From Cubamyces lactineus (lineage: Eukaryota > Basidiomycota > Agaricomycetes > Polyporales > Polyporaceae), in assembly GCA_022376465.1 (NCBI GenBank), contig JACDTU010000001.1, positions 3,100,001 through 3,164,000 on the forward strand: a stretch of 64,000 nucleotides of DNA. Reading direction: 5' to 3'. Positions 12,600 to 24,534 of the stretch are shown in pieces. A model generated the notes under the pieces. The model was not told the origin of the DNA. It made no database searches and saw only the letters and a program-made list of their open reading frames with translations. The stretch's first letter is position 1. Each line of letters opens with the position of its first letter. A program made the position numbers and the translations under genes.

Positions 12600-14647
12600 A
12601 TGGCGACATCGAAGGAGGCTCACCCTGAGCTTCACGCCTTGCGAGATCAGCTCCGCGAGATATTCAATGCCATGGCTACGTTCGGCTCGGCCGCGTTCGC
12701 AGCGAAGCCTCCCATCCTGGACTCCTCGATCAACCTCGGAGGAGACCCCAACGAAGAGTTTCATGCCCACGAGGACGCCATCCATGGCCTCCGTGCGTTG
12801 CGGGAGTCGGTCAAGCGCGACCTCGACGTCCTTGAAAAGGTAGGCTAATTTGATACCGGTCATCGTCAATTCTATATAACTATCTACTCAAAACTGTTCG
12901 CGTTCTAGTAGTTTCTAAACGACCCAAAATGCGCATCGCGACCGCCTCTGTCGACGAACGCGCCGTACCTCGTCTCCGTGTGGAACGAAGTCCTGCACGC
13001 GCCACCGCCGATCGTGACCATCTGGAGGACTTTCCCTGACGCACCGCAGCCCTCTAGCATACCGCGCCGGGGGTCACGCAAGCCGTCCGGAGTCAAAGTC
13101 GACGTCGTCGCGGACGGCGGTAAGCGTTGGATCCGCGTAAATACGTATGTCGCTCACCCTACGTTGCTCGTAGTAGTGGGCTTTCTTCAGTTGGGCGGCT
13201 CGCTGATGTTCATCCGGTTGCATATGGTGTCATCCTCAGGACAAAAAACTCGAGACTCCTGGCAGAGTTCCGCGAGCTTGACTCTTACTTGACCGGCTCT
13301 GAAGACGAGCTTTCGGATGGAGATGGAGCGTCAAGGCCGTCCCTCGCGCCCAAAGAATTTGATAACTCGATCCTGCGTATGGGTCGCTCACTACTCGAGG
13401 CAGCGCGGAGGAATCCTATCGCACCCTCCGGCGACCTTCCGTCCGTTGTCCTGCGCCTCACGCGCCTGGACCCCAACACATCCAATCCCAAGGAATCCGA
13501 TCCACGCATCGCACAAACTATACAGCTGCTACGTGACATGGGCGTCATCGTCGAGCTCGGGGAGAGGGACCCACGACAACTCCATCAACCCTCGCGCGGG
13601 GTCCAGCGCCGCCTGGAGCCCACCCTCCGCGTCAACCTCGACCTCTCGATTCTCATCGCGCTTGTGTCCGACATAACACACTCGCCGCTGCCAGAGTCCC
13701 CAGCTGCCGCCGAAGCACGCTACGTCCCGTCGCCCCAGTATAGGGAGTGGAAGCGCAAGCGGCTAGTTACGTCCAGGAGTCCGATCGAGGAGGCCGAGGA
13801 GGCCCGACTACAGGATAACGGACTCAGTGAACACTCGCGCGCGCTTGCAAATCAGGCATTGCAGGAGATGGCGCGGGGGCTGTTGCACGAACTCCGTGAC
13901 CGCCTCGCCGCGGTGTCGTCCTCGCCGACGCTAGAGGGAGTCGAATTTTGGACGACGCCGGAGGCTCGCGATAGGTGTCTCAAGATCGTCCTTTCGAAGA
14001 TTGGCGGCCCAAATGAGAAACGGCGCGCTGCGGCACTCTTCCCCTCGCCAAACACTCCTCTCTCCGAGGCGGAGGCGGCGTACTGGGCGGGATCACGTCA
14101 TCCAGCGTCGTTCATGCCTCTTGTGCCTATTCGCGTATTTGACGCAACCATACCTCCCCATGATCTGAATCCACCACCTCTGTCAAATAGTGGCCACGTT
14201 CTCTCGCCATTCTTCACGTTACTAGCGCGGACCTGCAGAAACATCCTTGCTCATGATGCAGTTCCCTCTTCCGCCTCGAACGGGAACTCCGATCCTGTCA
14301 GGGATGGCGTAGATGCGCAGACGAAAGATGCTGAAGATGATATCGAACGAGCCGCGGTGACGAAAGCGAATCCTCGCTTGACAGTACATACGGTGCAAAG
14401 TATGCTTTGGGGTGCCGCCTGCGGCTGGACGACACTTACGGCAAACAAGTCGAGCGTCAAGGCGATACTGCGAGACATTAGGGCGGCTGAGGGCGGATAT
14501 GGGTGGTTTGAGGAGTTGCCGTCAGGTTCGGAGGCTACAACGAGTGAAGCACCTGGTGAAGCGGCTGCGATTTGGGTCGTGGACCCAAGGAGCCTTGCAG
14601 AGGGGATGAGATCGGACTACGAGGAGCAAGAAACTGCGGTGCAATGA
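12600..14647 (+). CDS. DUF1308 / UPF0415 (C7orf25-like) protein
   Basis: Three exons (12600-12839, 12912-13144, 13240-14647) give 626 residues with consistent phases. The molecular function of this eukaryotic family is not established to my knowledge. The best family mark is KVDVVADGGKRWIRVNT followed by KNSRLLAEFRELDSY, which corresponds to the conserved 'DVVANGG-x-W-(V/I)' block of C7orf25-type proteins. The N-terminal 80 residues look helical (LRDQLREIFNAMATFG...). The middle carries predicted disordered, proline- and acid-rich stretches, so the protein is longer than the animal one (around 420 residues). The C-terminal part NPRLTVHTVQSMLWGAACGW fits the conserved end of the domain. The acceptor at 12909-12911 is chosen because the AG three bases earlier would put an in-frame TAG at the exon start. 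Confidence 0.82.
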
Positions 14648-15216
14648 TAACCCCGTGTCTCACTGTGCCTGCAACAACGGTGGCTATGGAGAGTGCGTAC
14701 ACAGAGGCCACTCAGTACTGGCGTACGTGTGTGACAACCTCGAATCCTGATTATATGCACCAGCCGTGCGCTTCAGGCTCAGGATAGTAGCGCTACTGGA
14801 AAGCCTTCATATTCGACGTCCTGAGACGGGTGTCAGCATCTTGTAACGCCGTGCTCGACTAGGGTCGTCCAACGATGACCACATACTACTGACCACCCAC
14901 TGTTGCAAATACCAAGATTGCCAATGTGCCAACGTGGTCTCTCTTCGACTAGATGTATACGGATTGAGTAGAGGATGTTCCAGGTGCTGAGTTTGTATCG
15001 GCACGGCGTGTAGATCCATGTTCAGCTTATTATGGTTGTCATAGAGCGGTGGACGTCTCATGTTGGAAGACCTCAAGTGGCCAGGCATTTGAATTAGTGG
15101 GTCATATCCTTATAGACGCATAGTACACTGTGAAAGGGAGGAATCTTATGATCCTATGGCGACGATCAGAGGCGTGGTCAGCGATTGCGTACAAACCAGC
15201 CCGGAGGAACATGCCT
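14648..15216. other. Convergent intergenic spacer
   Basis: The spacer lies between the DUF1308 gene and the convergent ISD11 gene. No supported gene was seen; small frames on either strand lack recognisable content. Confidence 0.45.
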
Positions 15217-15560
15217 TCAACTATCGGCTCGCTCATGCTCGGCCTGTTGTTTCTCAACGACGACCTTCCACCCGCCATAGAGCTGGTTCACGATGGCACT
15301 CCGCTTGAGCACAGCAAGTTCCTTCGCCTTCTCTTCATAAAAAGCGGCCAACTTCGCTGGATCTGTCTCGTTCTGGTGCGGCATTTCGTCACTCACTGCG
15401 CTAGTATGCAAACCAACTGCCATACCTGAACTTCTCGGAAGGTACTCTTTGTCCTCCTGACGAAGTACTGCCGGAAGTTATATGAGCTGAACGACTGCGA
15501 CGTACGCAGCATAGAGTGATAGAGGTGGAGGATAGATTGCTTCGTTGGAGGAGTGGCCAT
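15217..15560 (-). CDS. ISD11: ISD11/LYRM4-type LYR protein of mitochondrial Fe-S cluster assembly
   Basis: Two exons (15560-15426 and 15372-15217) around a 53-nt intron give 96 residues. ISD11 binds and stabilises the cysteine desulfurase Nfs1 together with acyl carrier protein in the mitochondrial matrix. Seen in the sequence: ILHLYHSMLRTSQSFSSYNF at the place of the LYR helix, then RQYFVRRTKSTFRE, whose phenylalanine matches the conserved F of LYR proteins. The second exon continues with an (N/D)-E-x-D-P-x-K helix and SAIVNQLYGGWKVVVE. Length and helix layout match ISD11. The usual Leu-Tyr-Arg tripeptide reads Leu-Tyr-His. The intron was set by frame: GTATGG at the donor and CACCAG at the acceptor restore phase 0. 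An intronless reading shifts into another frame. Confidence 0.85.
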
Positions 15561-16353
15561 GATTGCGGAGGAAGGAGTGTACACTCGATGGAGAGAAGGC
15601 AAGCGCAAGTACCTGGACCCGGTAGTATGCCATGCGAGCGCCTCCGTATAAGTCAGCTCTCGGCACGTGGCCACAACTTACCACTCTGTGGCACTCTCCT
15701 CCTCGCTGATACTTATCTCGTGAACGCGTGAACGCGTACGGTGACTCAGACACCCAGAATACTGTCGCTCTTTCCGCTGATCTGCACGCTCTTCCCGCTG
15801 TACACTCGAGCATCATAAACGGAACGGCATGCAAGGATGGTAGTTGCAAAATGTCCGGTGCATGTCTCGCATCCTAGTGGCAGTTCTGAGCTCTGCTCAA
15901 ATCGCCAAACAATGCAAGACGCCAGCACGTCTGCGCAACCCTCCACAGATCCTGTCTGTATCTGTGGATCCTTGCAGGAATAAAAGCTGGGTGAGGGCAG
16001 GGCGCGCGTAATAATTGACGGGTCAACAGTGGCACCTCGCATTGCCTCCCTCGAGGCCTTTGCTGCTTTGTTGCCTCGTCCGTGATCTTTGTCTGTGGCC
16101 CATGTAGGCCACGATCGGCTATCCCGCATCAGTCCTCCGAAATGGCCTTTCGCTCTATGCAGGCCACAAAAGTTGTTCGTGGCTGCATATATTGCTCGCT
16201 CGCAGCCATCTAATCGTCCCTTCGTCCACCCGTGCCATCGCGTCTGCCCCGTCCACACCAAGCACGTATGTCCGATGATCATGCTCTTGCTTGCGACTCA
16301 TCTCACTAACGTCGACTTTGGCACAGGTCTACTATTCTCTATCGTACAGAACG
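15561..16353. promoter_or_regulatory. Divergent intergenic region, ISD11 and kinase gene
   Basis: About 790 bases separate two divergently transcribed genes. No supported exon was found. The segment before 16354 (CACAG at 16321-16325 and TACAG at 16345-16349) contains acceptor-like sites, so a 5' UTR intron of the kinase gene is possible. Confidence 0.4.
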
Positions 16354-18583
16354 ATGTCACGCCCTATGTTCACCAATCCATTTGCACGTGGTGCGGTGAA
16401 GACGGGAGAACGAGCTGATGTGGACGGGGCCGCCGCGACGAGGTTACGGAAACCCGAACGGTCAGAGCATGTGAACCCTTGCTCCTCTTCGAATCGATTG
16501 CAGCATTCCTACGGACAGTCTCATCATCGAGACTCGGCCGTGGTACTCCTTTCACCACTTGCAAGGCCGGTAGATTCTCGACGTCAGGGTCGCATTTACG
16601 ACGAGACTGTCAACATCCATGCTCCGCAAGCGCCCTCACAGTCCCCGGAGTCGCAAAGGACACGGAAGGCCTCCTTTCTGATGCGTAAGGGATCGAAGAT
16701 GCTCCCAAGCCCTGGACCGATCCTCAAGAAGGTTGCTGTGCTCTTGAGGCCGAAGGAGTCCAGTGCGGAGGCGCGACGCGATGCGCTGCGAAGTCAACTT
16801 GCCCTCAACCCCCCGCCGAAGTCACTCGCGGACTTCCCGCCACATCCCGTCGAGCCTTCTCAGCTACCGCGCCCCACATGCCCTCCACGGCCACCGCCGA
16901 TTGACCCCGAGCTGTTGGAGCTTGTAAACCAGTTCCCGACTCCTGAGGACCTGGCCCAGGCCTTAGAGGTAGCCAGAAGAGTCGTCGTCGTGGCAGGGCC
17001 GCAAACGCCGGCGTCTGTTCGAGCAGAGGTCCATCCTGAACAGCCAGAGACTCCTCCCCACCCTCCGCCCAGGGCCGAGCGAGCGAGCTGTTCTCTCCAG
17101 ACTGCTCCTGCCAAGCGTCGAAAGATTGGTGTGGTGCCCAACTTGGACCGCAATGCCTCATCGGCTCCGCCTCAGCGCGCACCCTATTGGGAAGTCTTGC
17201 AGGTACACAGGAAGCGCGTTCCGCCACCGAGCGAGGCCAAATGGATCACCGGAGGTGTGCTCGGACAAGGGGGGTTTGGTACCGTCTTGCTGGTATACGA
17301 CGTCGCCCGTGGAGCGCAGTGCGCCCTAAAAGTGATCCACTATTCACGCGGCATGTCACAACCGTCATGTCGCGGAGTCATTAACGAGCTCAAGGCTTTG
17401 AGCAAGCTCGCAGCGGACACGGACCCGTCGCCATTTCTCTTGCGCCCGTTTGTGCACGGGAACCTCTGGGCTTGGCGTTCGTCGAGCGGCTACCTCCACA
17501 TCCTGACGGAGCTCTGCAACGGCGGGGATCTGAGCTGCTACGAGTACCGTCTGTCTGATCGCGCCCTTGCTCTGGTCTGTGCGGAAGTAGTGAGTGCCAT
17601 GCATACGATTCCGACGCCAGAACTCTGACATTGGGGGGTAGATATTGGGGCTGGACCACCTCCACAAGCTGGGGATCGTCCACCATGACTTGAAACCACA
17701 GAACATCTTGGTCACCTCAGGAGGTCATTGTGTAATCTCGGACTTCGGAGGGGCGCAGTTCCTCGACCGTAATAAGCGCATCACACGCGAGCCGCGTGGG
17801 GCGAATGCGGTGATGACGGTTCCGTTCGCGGCGCCAGAGCTCCTTTGCAACGAGGACTCGGAGACTACCTACACGCGGGCGGTAGACTACTGGTCGTTGG
17901 GAGCCACAGTGGTTTCGCTCCTCATGGACGACGTGAGTGCTATTGGCTGCTTAGATCACATGATGCTCACTGTCGTCCGTGGTTGTCTAGAGTTACCTTC
18001 CTGGCACCGACTCAGCGTCACTGCTCATCTCGAAGTTGAGTATCATCGAACAGAGGTTGCAGGACGATGGTGCACCCGTAGAGCTTCACGCCTTTATCAA
18101 AGCGGTGGGTTCTGCTGCTGCTTGCTTCATTTGGTCGACCTCATCTCCGTCCATCTGTAGCTCCTTCAGCCGGACGCCTCTAGGAGACCAATGTTCCCAG
18201 AGATTGCTCGGCATCCTTTCCTGCAAGAAGTGTGAGTACCTCTCCTGACCCTTTCTTTACCCGTGGACCACTAAACTCACGATGTATGACGTACACAGAG
18301 ATTGGGAAGCGGTCCAGGAACAGAGGTGCCCACGTAAGCTGCTCATCCTCTTTGAACAGCAGAGAATCACAAAACGTCTGATACGCCCTTGCCTTCAGCG
18401 ATCCGTATGGTGAGAGAACTCGGCGCACTGGCGCATGGGTTCTCTATACCCGATGCGCTTGTGCATGAGACCCAAGATCCGGTAGACTTCCTGCAGATGC
18501 TCCGGCATGAACAACTCTCACTGACTGTCGACGACTCGTACGACGTCGAGGCCCACATGGCAGCGGTGACATACGAATTATGA
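16354..18583 (+). CDS. Divergent serine/threonine protein kinase
   Basis: Six exons (16354-17589, 17642-17932, 17991-18104, 18161-18231, 18299-18333, 18399-18583) give 643 residues. The first about 300 residues are disordered and rich in Pro/Ser/Arg. The kinase domain (about 315-560) shows GQGGFG as the glycine loop, ALKVI with the ATP-anchoring lysine, HHDLKPQN in place of HRDLKPxN, SDFGGAQF for the DFG magnesium site, APE in PFAAPELL, and YTRAVDYWSLGATV for subdomain IX. A C-terminal tail follows (DWEAVQEQRCP joined to IRMVRELGALAHGF). The layout suggests an AGC-like or basidiomycete-specific kinase. The catalytic Asp, Lys and Asn are all present, so it may be active. The last intron is taken as 18334-18398 (65 nt). 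A 26-nt alternative is also in frame but is too short. Confidence 0.82.
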
Positions 18584-19023
18584 CGCTTTCTCCGGTACCC
18601 ACTTGGACATGTCTCTATTCTCCCCGTTTCGCGTTCTTCTTCGAGGTTATGCACACGCGAGCGGCGTTCCTTTTTTTACTGGCTGGGTTATTTATTAACT
18701 GTATTACTCGACTATTTAGCAACGCGTTGTTGTTGTATGGTGCATACGAATGGAGGAGGGTTCTGTATAGTAGCGCTGCATTGAAGGACCCTGCCTGCGG
18801 GCGCTTGAGATAACTTTATGCGCTTCTCTCTTGGTCGCGTACCACCATTACGCTCCTACAAGCACCCAACCTCGAACCATCACAGCTCGTCTATTCACCT
18901 AGCAAAACATGTGAGAAATTGAACATTGACCCAGCAAGACATCGTTGCATGCTCAACATAAGTCAATAGACTGCCGTCCGCTCCAGGGCTATCCATTCAG
19001 GCTGTTACTTATCGGCTAGTGCC
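18584..19023. other. Intergenic, kinase gene to PPX1
   Basis: The two flanking genes are co-oriented. No supported exon; a T-rich stretch near 18670-18730 may belong to the kinase 3' UTR. Confidence 0.4.
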
Positions 19024-20357
19024 ATGGTGTCTCACCAAACCTCCTCGCTAGTGGAGTTCCTTAGGCGGAGCAAGGCCGCGTATCTAGACGCAGTCCGAAC
19101 TGGCGATGCGCGAGACTGGACCGTGGTGATGGGTAATGAGGCTGGGGGTGGGTCGAGGATCCTTGCACGATCGTTGTGTCGTATTCAGCAGCGGCTCATT
19201 CTGATCTTTCAACAGATCTCGATTCGATTGCCAGTGCTATCGCATTCGCGTGGTATACGTCTAAAGTGAAAAACGCAGTAGCGGTACCCTTAACGCAGAC
19301 ACCCCGCGCCGACCTCCATCTGCGCGCGGAGAATCTGCACGCGTTCGAGCTCGTCAAGCTCAACCCGGACACAGACGTCCTCTGTATCGACGACATTCCC
19401 GCACACGAAACATTTCCATCCTCCAAATTTGCACTAGTAGACCACAACCGGCTTCATCCCCGGTTCTCGCGCGACAACCCGGAGTGCCGCGTCGTTTCGG
19501 TCGTCGATCACCACGAAGACGAGGGCTTGTACAAGGACACTGCGGACCCGCGGATAGTAGCTGTGCCCACTGGTAGCTGCTCGTCTCTGGTAGCCTGCCT
19601 GTTCGAGGAACATCGCGACCATATGACGCCAGAGCTCGCGACGCTCCTGCTGTGCAGTATCCTGATCGACACTGGCGGGCTCAAGCCTGGAGGGAAGGCG
19701 GAAGAGGTAGACCGTCGGGCGGCGTCGTTCCTAGCGCCTATCGCTTCTGCCTTGCAGGAGCGTGCAGTCATCGCCGGTCTGGCGCAGTCCTCGCCAGAGG
19801 AGGATCCAGGCCTGCAAAGTCTCCACGCTACCTTGCAAGAAAAGAAGGCGTCGGTTGCGCACCTCAACACGCTCGATTTACTCCGAAGAGACTACAAGGA
19901 GTATACCTTGACTCCTGCAACGACACCCTCTCGCGAAATACTCGTCGGGCTCTCCTCCGTTCCCATCGGTTTCAAGTCCTGGCTCCCTCGCCACCACGAC
20001 TTCTGGTCGCACACAGAACGCTTCATGACGGAGCGTGGGCTCACTGTGCTCGGCATTTTAACGTCCTTTCGATCCGAGAAGATCGGGAAGAGCGGGAAGG
20101 GCAAGCATCGCAGGGAGCAGATGTACGTGGTACGCGGCGATGAGGACCTCGCGAAGGGCCTCTTTGACGCGCTCGAGGACTGCGAGGAGCTTCAACTGAA
20201 GAGGAAGACGTTCCCTGACTTTGGCGTGCACAAGGGCTTCGGGCCAGGCTTCCGCACGCGCATCTGGAAACAGAAGAACGTGGATGCTACGAGGAAGACG
20301 ACCGCACCTGTCGTGAAAGCCATCATAGAAGGTCGACGAGGTATCGCCAATCTCTGA
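19024..20357 (+). CDS. PPX1: Exopolyphosphatase, DHH/DHHA2 family
   Basis: Two exons (19024-19147 and 19216-20357) give 421 residues. PPX1 removes terminal phosphates from inorganic polyphosphate in cytosol or mitochondria. Seen in the sequence: VVMGNEAG joined across the intron to DLDSIASAIAFAWYTS (the D-x-D-S-I metal-binding motif), ALVDHNRL, the signature VVDHHEDEG, GSCSSLVA, and CSILIDTGGLK. The C-terminal DHHA2 half carries the basic run KIGKSGKGKHRREQM, suited to polyphosphate binding. Length agrees with yeast PPX1 (about 400). The acceptor at 19214-19215 is set by the need to complete the GD-L-D motif. Confidence 0.93.
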
Positions 20358-20543
20358 ACTGCTATTGTACTTTTCTGTTCGCAACGTCACTCGTCACATC
20401 CTCCATCTGCCTGCTAGAACATACTCGGATTCTCCAGATCACCTATAGGTGAGTACAGAAGAGAGCCAATTAACGTCCACAGCAAGAAATGTCCATAGAG
20501 ATACGCATGACTGTCCAACCCGCATTCGAACAACAGCTCTCCC

Positions 20544-22880
20544 TCAAGGTCTATCGTAAGGAGTAGAGTACGCGTCTGAGTCTGCTTCACCGCCCATTGA
20601 AAAGCGGGTAGTTGGCACCACACGGTACCCCTTGTTCGCACGACTCAACTTCGTGACGAGGATCGCGACAACGACGAGCATGAGCAGAACGCCGACGAGC
20701 ATTCCGAGGATGATATACGAGCTGCGTGTCAAATTCGACAAATCCACAGGCCTCGCAGGCGACTCAATGTCTGCAGAGAACGCTCCAGCGACGTGCGTGT
20801 CCGCCTTCGCGGTTGTGGTACTACCCGGGGAAGCTTGCAACGCGGACGTCGGTACGATATCCTCGGCACTCGTCAAGCTCACATGCGCAACACTTCCGGT
20901 AAATTCAGGACGCCCGATCGCCGTTGTTGTGCCCGTCGCACTGGCTGTCGCGTTGGAGCCTAGGTAAGTCTTCCAGTAGTCTTCAAACTGCAGGATACGG
21001 GCGAGAATGAGCGCATCTGCTTCTGCCCAGGCCTTGTCCGGGTCAGTAGTCTACACTAAGCGCGTCAGCAACAGAGAACAAGTACTCAGTTTCTAGCATA
21101 GTAATGCGTACGCTCAGAAGCCGGATGGATGGCCTTGTCTTCACAGTGCCCGCGCTGCCATAGTCGTATAACTGGTAAGTGTTGCGTAGAAAATTGTCAC
21201 CGATGAGCCAGTCTGTGTAAGGATCGAACGTCAGCTGACACTCTGCTCGGAAATATACGGACCAGATGGACGCACCCTCGAGGCCTGTGCTTGGACTACC
21301 AAAGATAGTGCCGATGCAGTTGAAGGTGCCGTCGGCGTTGAGGAGCACGCGCAAGGCATCTACGGGGTGCATCGGATACAAATTTCCGCTTTGCGCACGG
21401 TGGTCGGTTAGTTAACGATGAACATCCGCACGGAGGTGTGGCACTCACTTGAACGACCAGGTAATGTTGAGTTTCGTGTCGCATGGGATAATGTAGTTCA
21501 CTTCGCCAGAGGTCGATGGCAGGGGTTGTGCGCCGGGGATTCTCGAGTATATCGCCTTGGCGTATTCGGGTGGTGCCAAAACTATGTGTTCATATGAGAC
21601 GATGCCTGGCGTGAAGGAGGCTTGCACGGGGAGACGCACCATGAGACGTGCCGGTATCAAATGTGGCGATGGTGGAGCCATCGGGTACAGATATGTTGTG
21701 TTGGCGGTAGAGCTCCGTGACATTGGAGAAGCCGCTGATGAATTCTCCGTTGACGTACAAGCCGTCCATGACCGTGGTCCATGAAGTGGTGGTAGGGCTT
21801 TGAAACAGTGGTGCGTTCAAGATATCGGACATGTTGGAGATCACTTCAGCTACCCGTGTCACTGTTCGTGAGGAGCTGGCCGCTGCACAGGTAGATTGTT
21901 GGTACTCACAAACAGTGAGCACGCCGCCATCGACCAAGCCGATATCCGAACGCGACATCAACAGCGTGATATAGTTGGGTAGGTCTGGTTCATGATCGAA
22001 TAGCTACTCAACGTTCTGGTGTTAATATCAGAGAAACACTAAACCATAAGTGAACACTCTTACGTTGTATAAGATCGGATTTCCGTTCTCAGCAAAGGCC
22101 GTGTTATTCAATCTCTCGAAGATGTCAGACTGTGCAGCTCTGGAATGCCAATCAAGCATGAGAGGCGGAGACCCGTCAATGTGGTTATGATGGGAACTTA
22201 CCCTCCCAAGCCAATCAAACCGTTGTACATGGGCACCGACAACGATGCATTATACGCAACGGCTGAGTAATCGTCAGAATCCATAGAATGTCGTCATGAT
22301 CATGATAATAATCATTCTGAACGCACTGATTGCCTGGTTCCGTACAGTGTACGACCCGAAGGACACGTCTGCCAGGACAATTGGTCCGGCGGAGACGGAC
22401 CCGTCGCTGAGAGGTATTAATTCGAGTGAGTGACAAGGCTGCCCTAGGATGGATAACGAGAGCTGCGACGCTTACACGTATGTTGACGTAGAATTCGCCC
22501 CCGTATGAACGAGGTCAGGTGGCTCTGTTGCCCCCAGTGACAGAGGGTCGATCCAAGTATCTGAGCTTCCTGTATCTAGAAGTACCTTCGAAATATGAAT
22601 TAATCGTAAGCGCAAGCGCGTTGGGATACTCGACGAGGATGTCTCCATGAACGCACCTGATAGGGAACTCCGTTGACATGAATCGTTGCACTATACCCAT
22701 CGGCGTCGGCGTTCGTGAAGTGAAAACCTGTCGAGCCTGTGGCTCGTACAACAGAAACAGGATAATCGCTCTTCGGGAAGAAACACCCGACTCCACGGAG
22801 CTAATTGGTACCTTGCCGGCTGAGGAGAGGGAAACCAAAGCCGCGAGGGAAATGAGCGACGCGACGCAAATCGACGCCAT
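20544..22880 (-). CDS. Pepsin-like aspartic protease (A1) with C-terminal membrane anchor, copy 1
   Basis: This is a multi-exon gene with ATG at 22880 and its stop at 20544. The start MASICVASLISLAALVSLSSAG looks like a signal peptide. First catalytic motif LLDTGSSDTWIDPLS (near 22545-22590); second STIATFDTGTS. A1 family marks also include NGLIGLGG and WLIGDNFLRNTYQLYDYG near the C-terminus. After the protease domain come a Ser/Thr/Ala-rich stalk, one membrane helix (SYIILGMLVGVLLMLVVVA) and a cytosolic tail with SRANKGYR and a closing YSTPYDRP. It is therefore predicted to be tethered to the plasma membrane or vacuole with the catalytic domain outside. It is the tandem paralogue of the gene at 26463-28855. 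Near the start, frame is kept only if a 41-nt intron is removed after AGK; otherwise there is a frameshift. Confidence 0.82.
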
Positions 22881-23321
22881 AGGTTCAACAAGTCAGAAGT
22901 GCAAAACCGAAGCAGATGGTAGAAGAGGACGGCCCAGGTACTACGGGCCCGTTTGGGGAGACGCAGCAGACAGCCTCCAGTGATACCCTCTTATATATAC
23001 CATTGATATGTACCTAGCCAGGTTGTCTGGGTCCGGTCAGTCTAAGGGTTCGGGCTATTATGAATCCTTGTCTCACCGAAAGTGACGAAACAGCTAACCG
23101 AGCTTGCTCCCAACGTAGCATAGCCTAGCCGTAGTATGCCGTTCCGCCATACCCTCCTGGCTATGCGCGGATATTGTGCTTGTGCCAAGCACAGCGTTGT
23201 TCACTGGAGAGTTGTGTCGCAAATTTCCAGATCGGGTTATGAGCGCTCAAAAGTGTCATAAGCGCAATAATTTCAGGGCGAGTATTATGAGCAACACGTA
23301 ACTTGGTAAGTGCCAGGGTTT
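22881..23321. other. Promoter side of protease copy 1, up to the transposon
   Basis: No gene seen. It runs from the protease start to the left edge of the inverted-repeat element. TTATATATAC at about 22990-22999 could be the protease TATA box. Several TTATGAGC/CATAAGCGC-like words occur at 23230-23300. Confidence 0.4.
23316..23321. repeat. Target-site duplication, left copy
   Basis: GGGTTT abuts the left inverted repeat directly. The same six bases abut the right inverted repeat at 24822-24827. Confidence 0.75.
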
Positions 23322-23607
23322 TATGAGGGGATCCCGCGGACAAAAATATGTGAGATCTCAAATGGCGGTTTTGTATTTCGATTTCAACTTGACGTAGCGG
23401 AATGTTGAGCTTGCCTGATTACTTGGTTTTCAGGCAAGAGCTTTGCTTTCGGAGGTTGAACTACAACAGTACAGTTTCAACTTTGGAATCCAACTTCGGA
23501 ACGCTTACGGGCGCTCCGATACGGGCGCTCCGCGATACGTCATCCACTCTCCCGCTGCCTCGCCGAGTGTAGTGTAGTCTATTGCAACCACTCACTCCCC
23601 TTGGGAG
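23322..23607 (+). repeat. Left terminal inverted repeat
   Basis: The outer end is TATGAGGGGATCCCGCGGAC. The inner end lies at CTTGGGAG, where similarity to the right copy stops (ACTA against TATA). It is nearly identical to the reverse complement of 24535-24821. Confidence 0.85.
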
Positions 23608-24534
23608 ACTAGTCAAACACCTTGATCATGTGTCTTAAATATACCTGAACAGATATATACACTAGAGGAAATATGAACAACGAAAACATCGGTGAGCTGG
23701 CACCCTTGCTGCCTGCTCTCTGCTACAGACACCCCCGCTGCGCCCCGCACCCCCGTTGCGCGTCTTCGTGATCATGAGAACTCCTGGTGTTCGCGTCAGT
23801 AGGACGCGAGCCACCCAGCTTGCGCACGCATCCTATGTTTCCAACACCCTATGCATGTATTCTGTAGAAATAACCCATAAGGACCTCGACTCGAAGCTGG
23901 GGAACCCCACCTTCGAGCTGGTATTTTTCCACCCCTTCCTGAGCCCCGGCATCGGTATTGACGATGTTGTATTACTCTCATGCTTACTTTGCCTCTCGGG
24001 CTCTCGTGCCACCTCAAAAACCTTGCTCTGCGTTGGTACACTAGAGCCATCCCACAGAAACACCAAAAAGAAACCCAGGCTCAGGGAGGCCGCCGCCAGT
24101 GAGCTACCACTGGCCGTATCCTGCGAGCAGCAGCAGTAGTATAATTTAGAGCCACCAGCAAACTGATCACGCTCAGGACCAAGTCACCCGCGGCATATAG
24201 CAGCTTCTGAGTCCATTCCGGAGAGGATTCTCATCAGACCTCTATCAATGGACGCGGACGCCGGAAGGCCGTGTACCTCCAATCCCGCTGACTACTTAGT
24301 AGCATGATTCAACTCTGGATGCTTGCAGCTATTAAGCCTCCAGCCATACAATGTGTATCAGTGTGCTACACACAACGCAGTAAAATAATGGGCTTTCGGA
24401 GCAGGCTCACACTAACTCATATTTATACATTGTAAGTACATACATTTAGATCCGCCAGATGCGTATGTGATAGCTTTCCCATAGTACGCACTTCTGTATA
24501 TACATAGGATATACGTCCGAGGCCTCTGACTATA

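Noticed and set aside
18334..18359. 26-nt intron in the kinase gene
   Set aside because: In frame, but too short to splice; the 65-nt alternative ending at 18398 has a branch-like CTGAT and a pyrimidine-rich acceptor.
23756..24139. 127-codon frame inside the inverted-repeat element as a transposase
   Set aside because: No acidic catalytic triad, zinc finger or known transposase text; the element looks non-autonomous.
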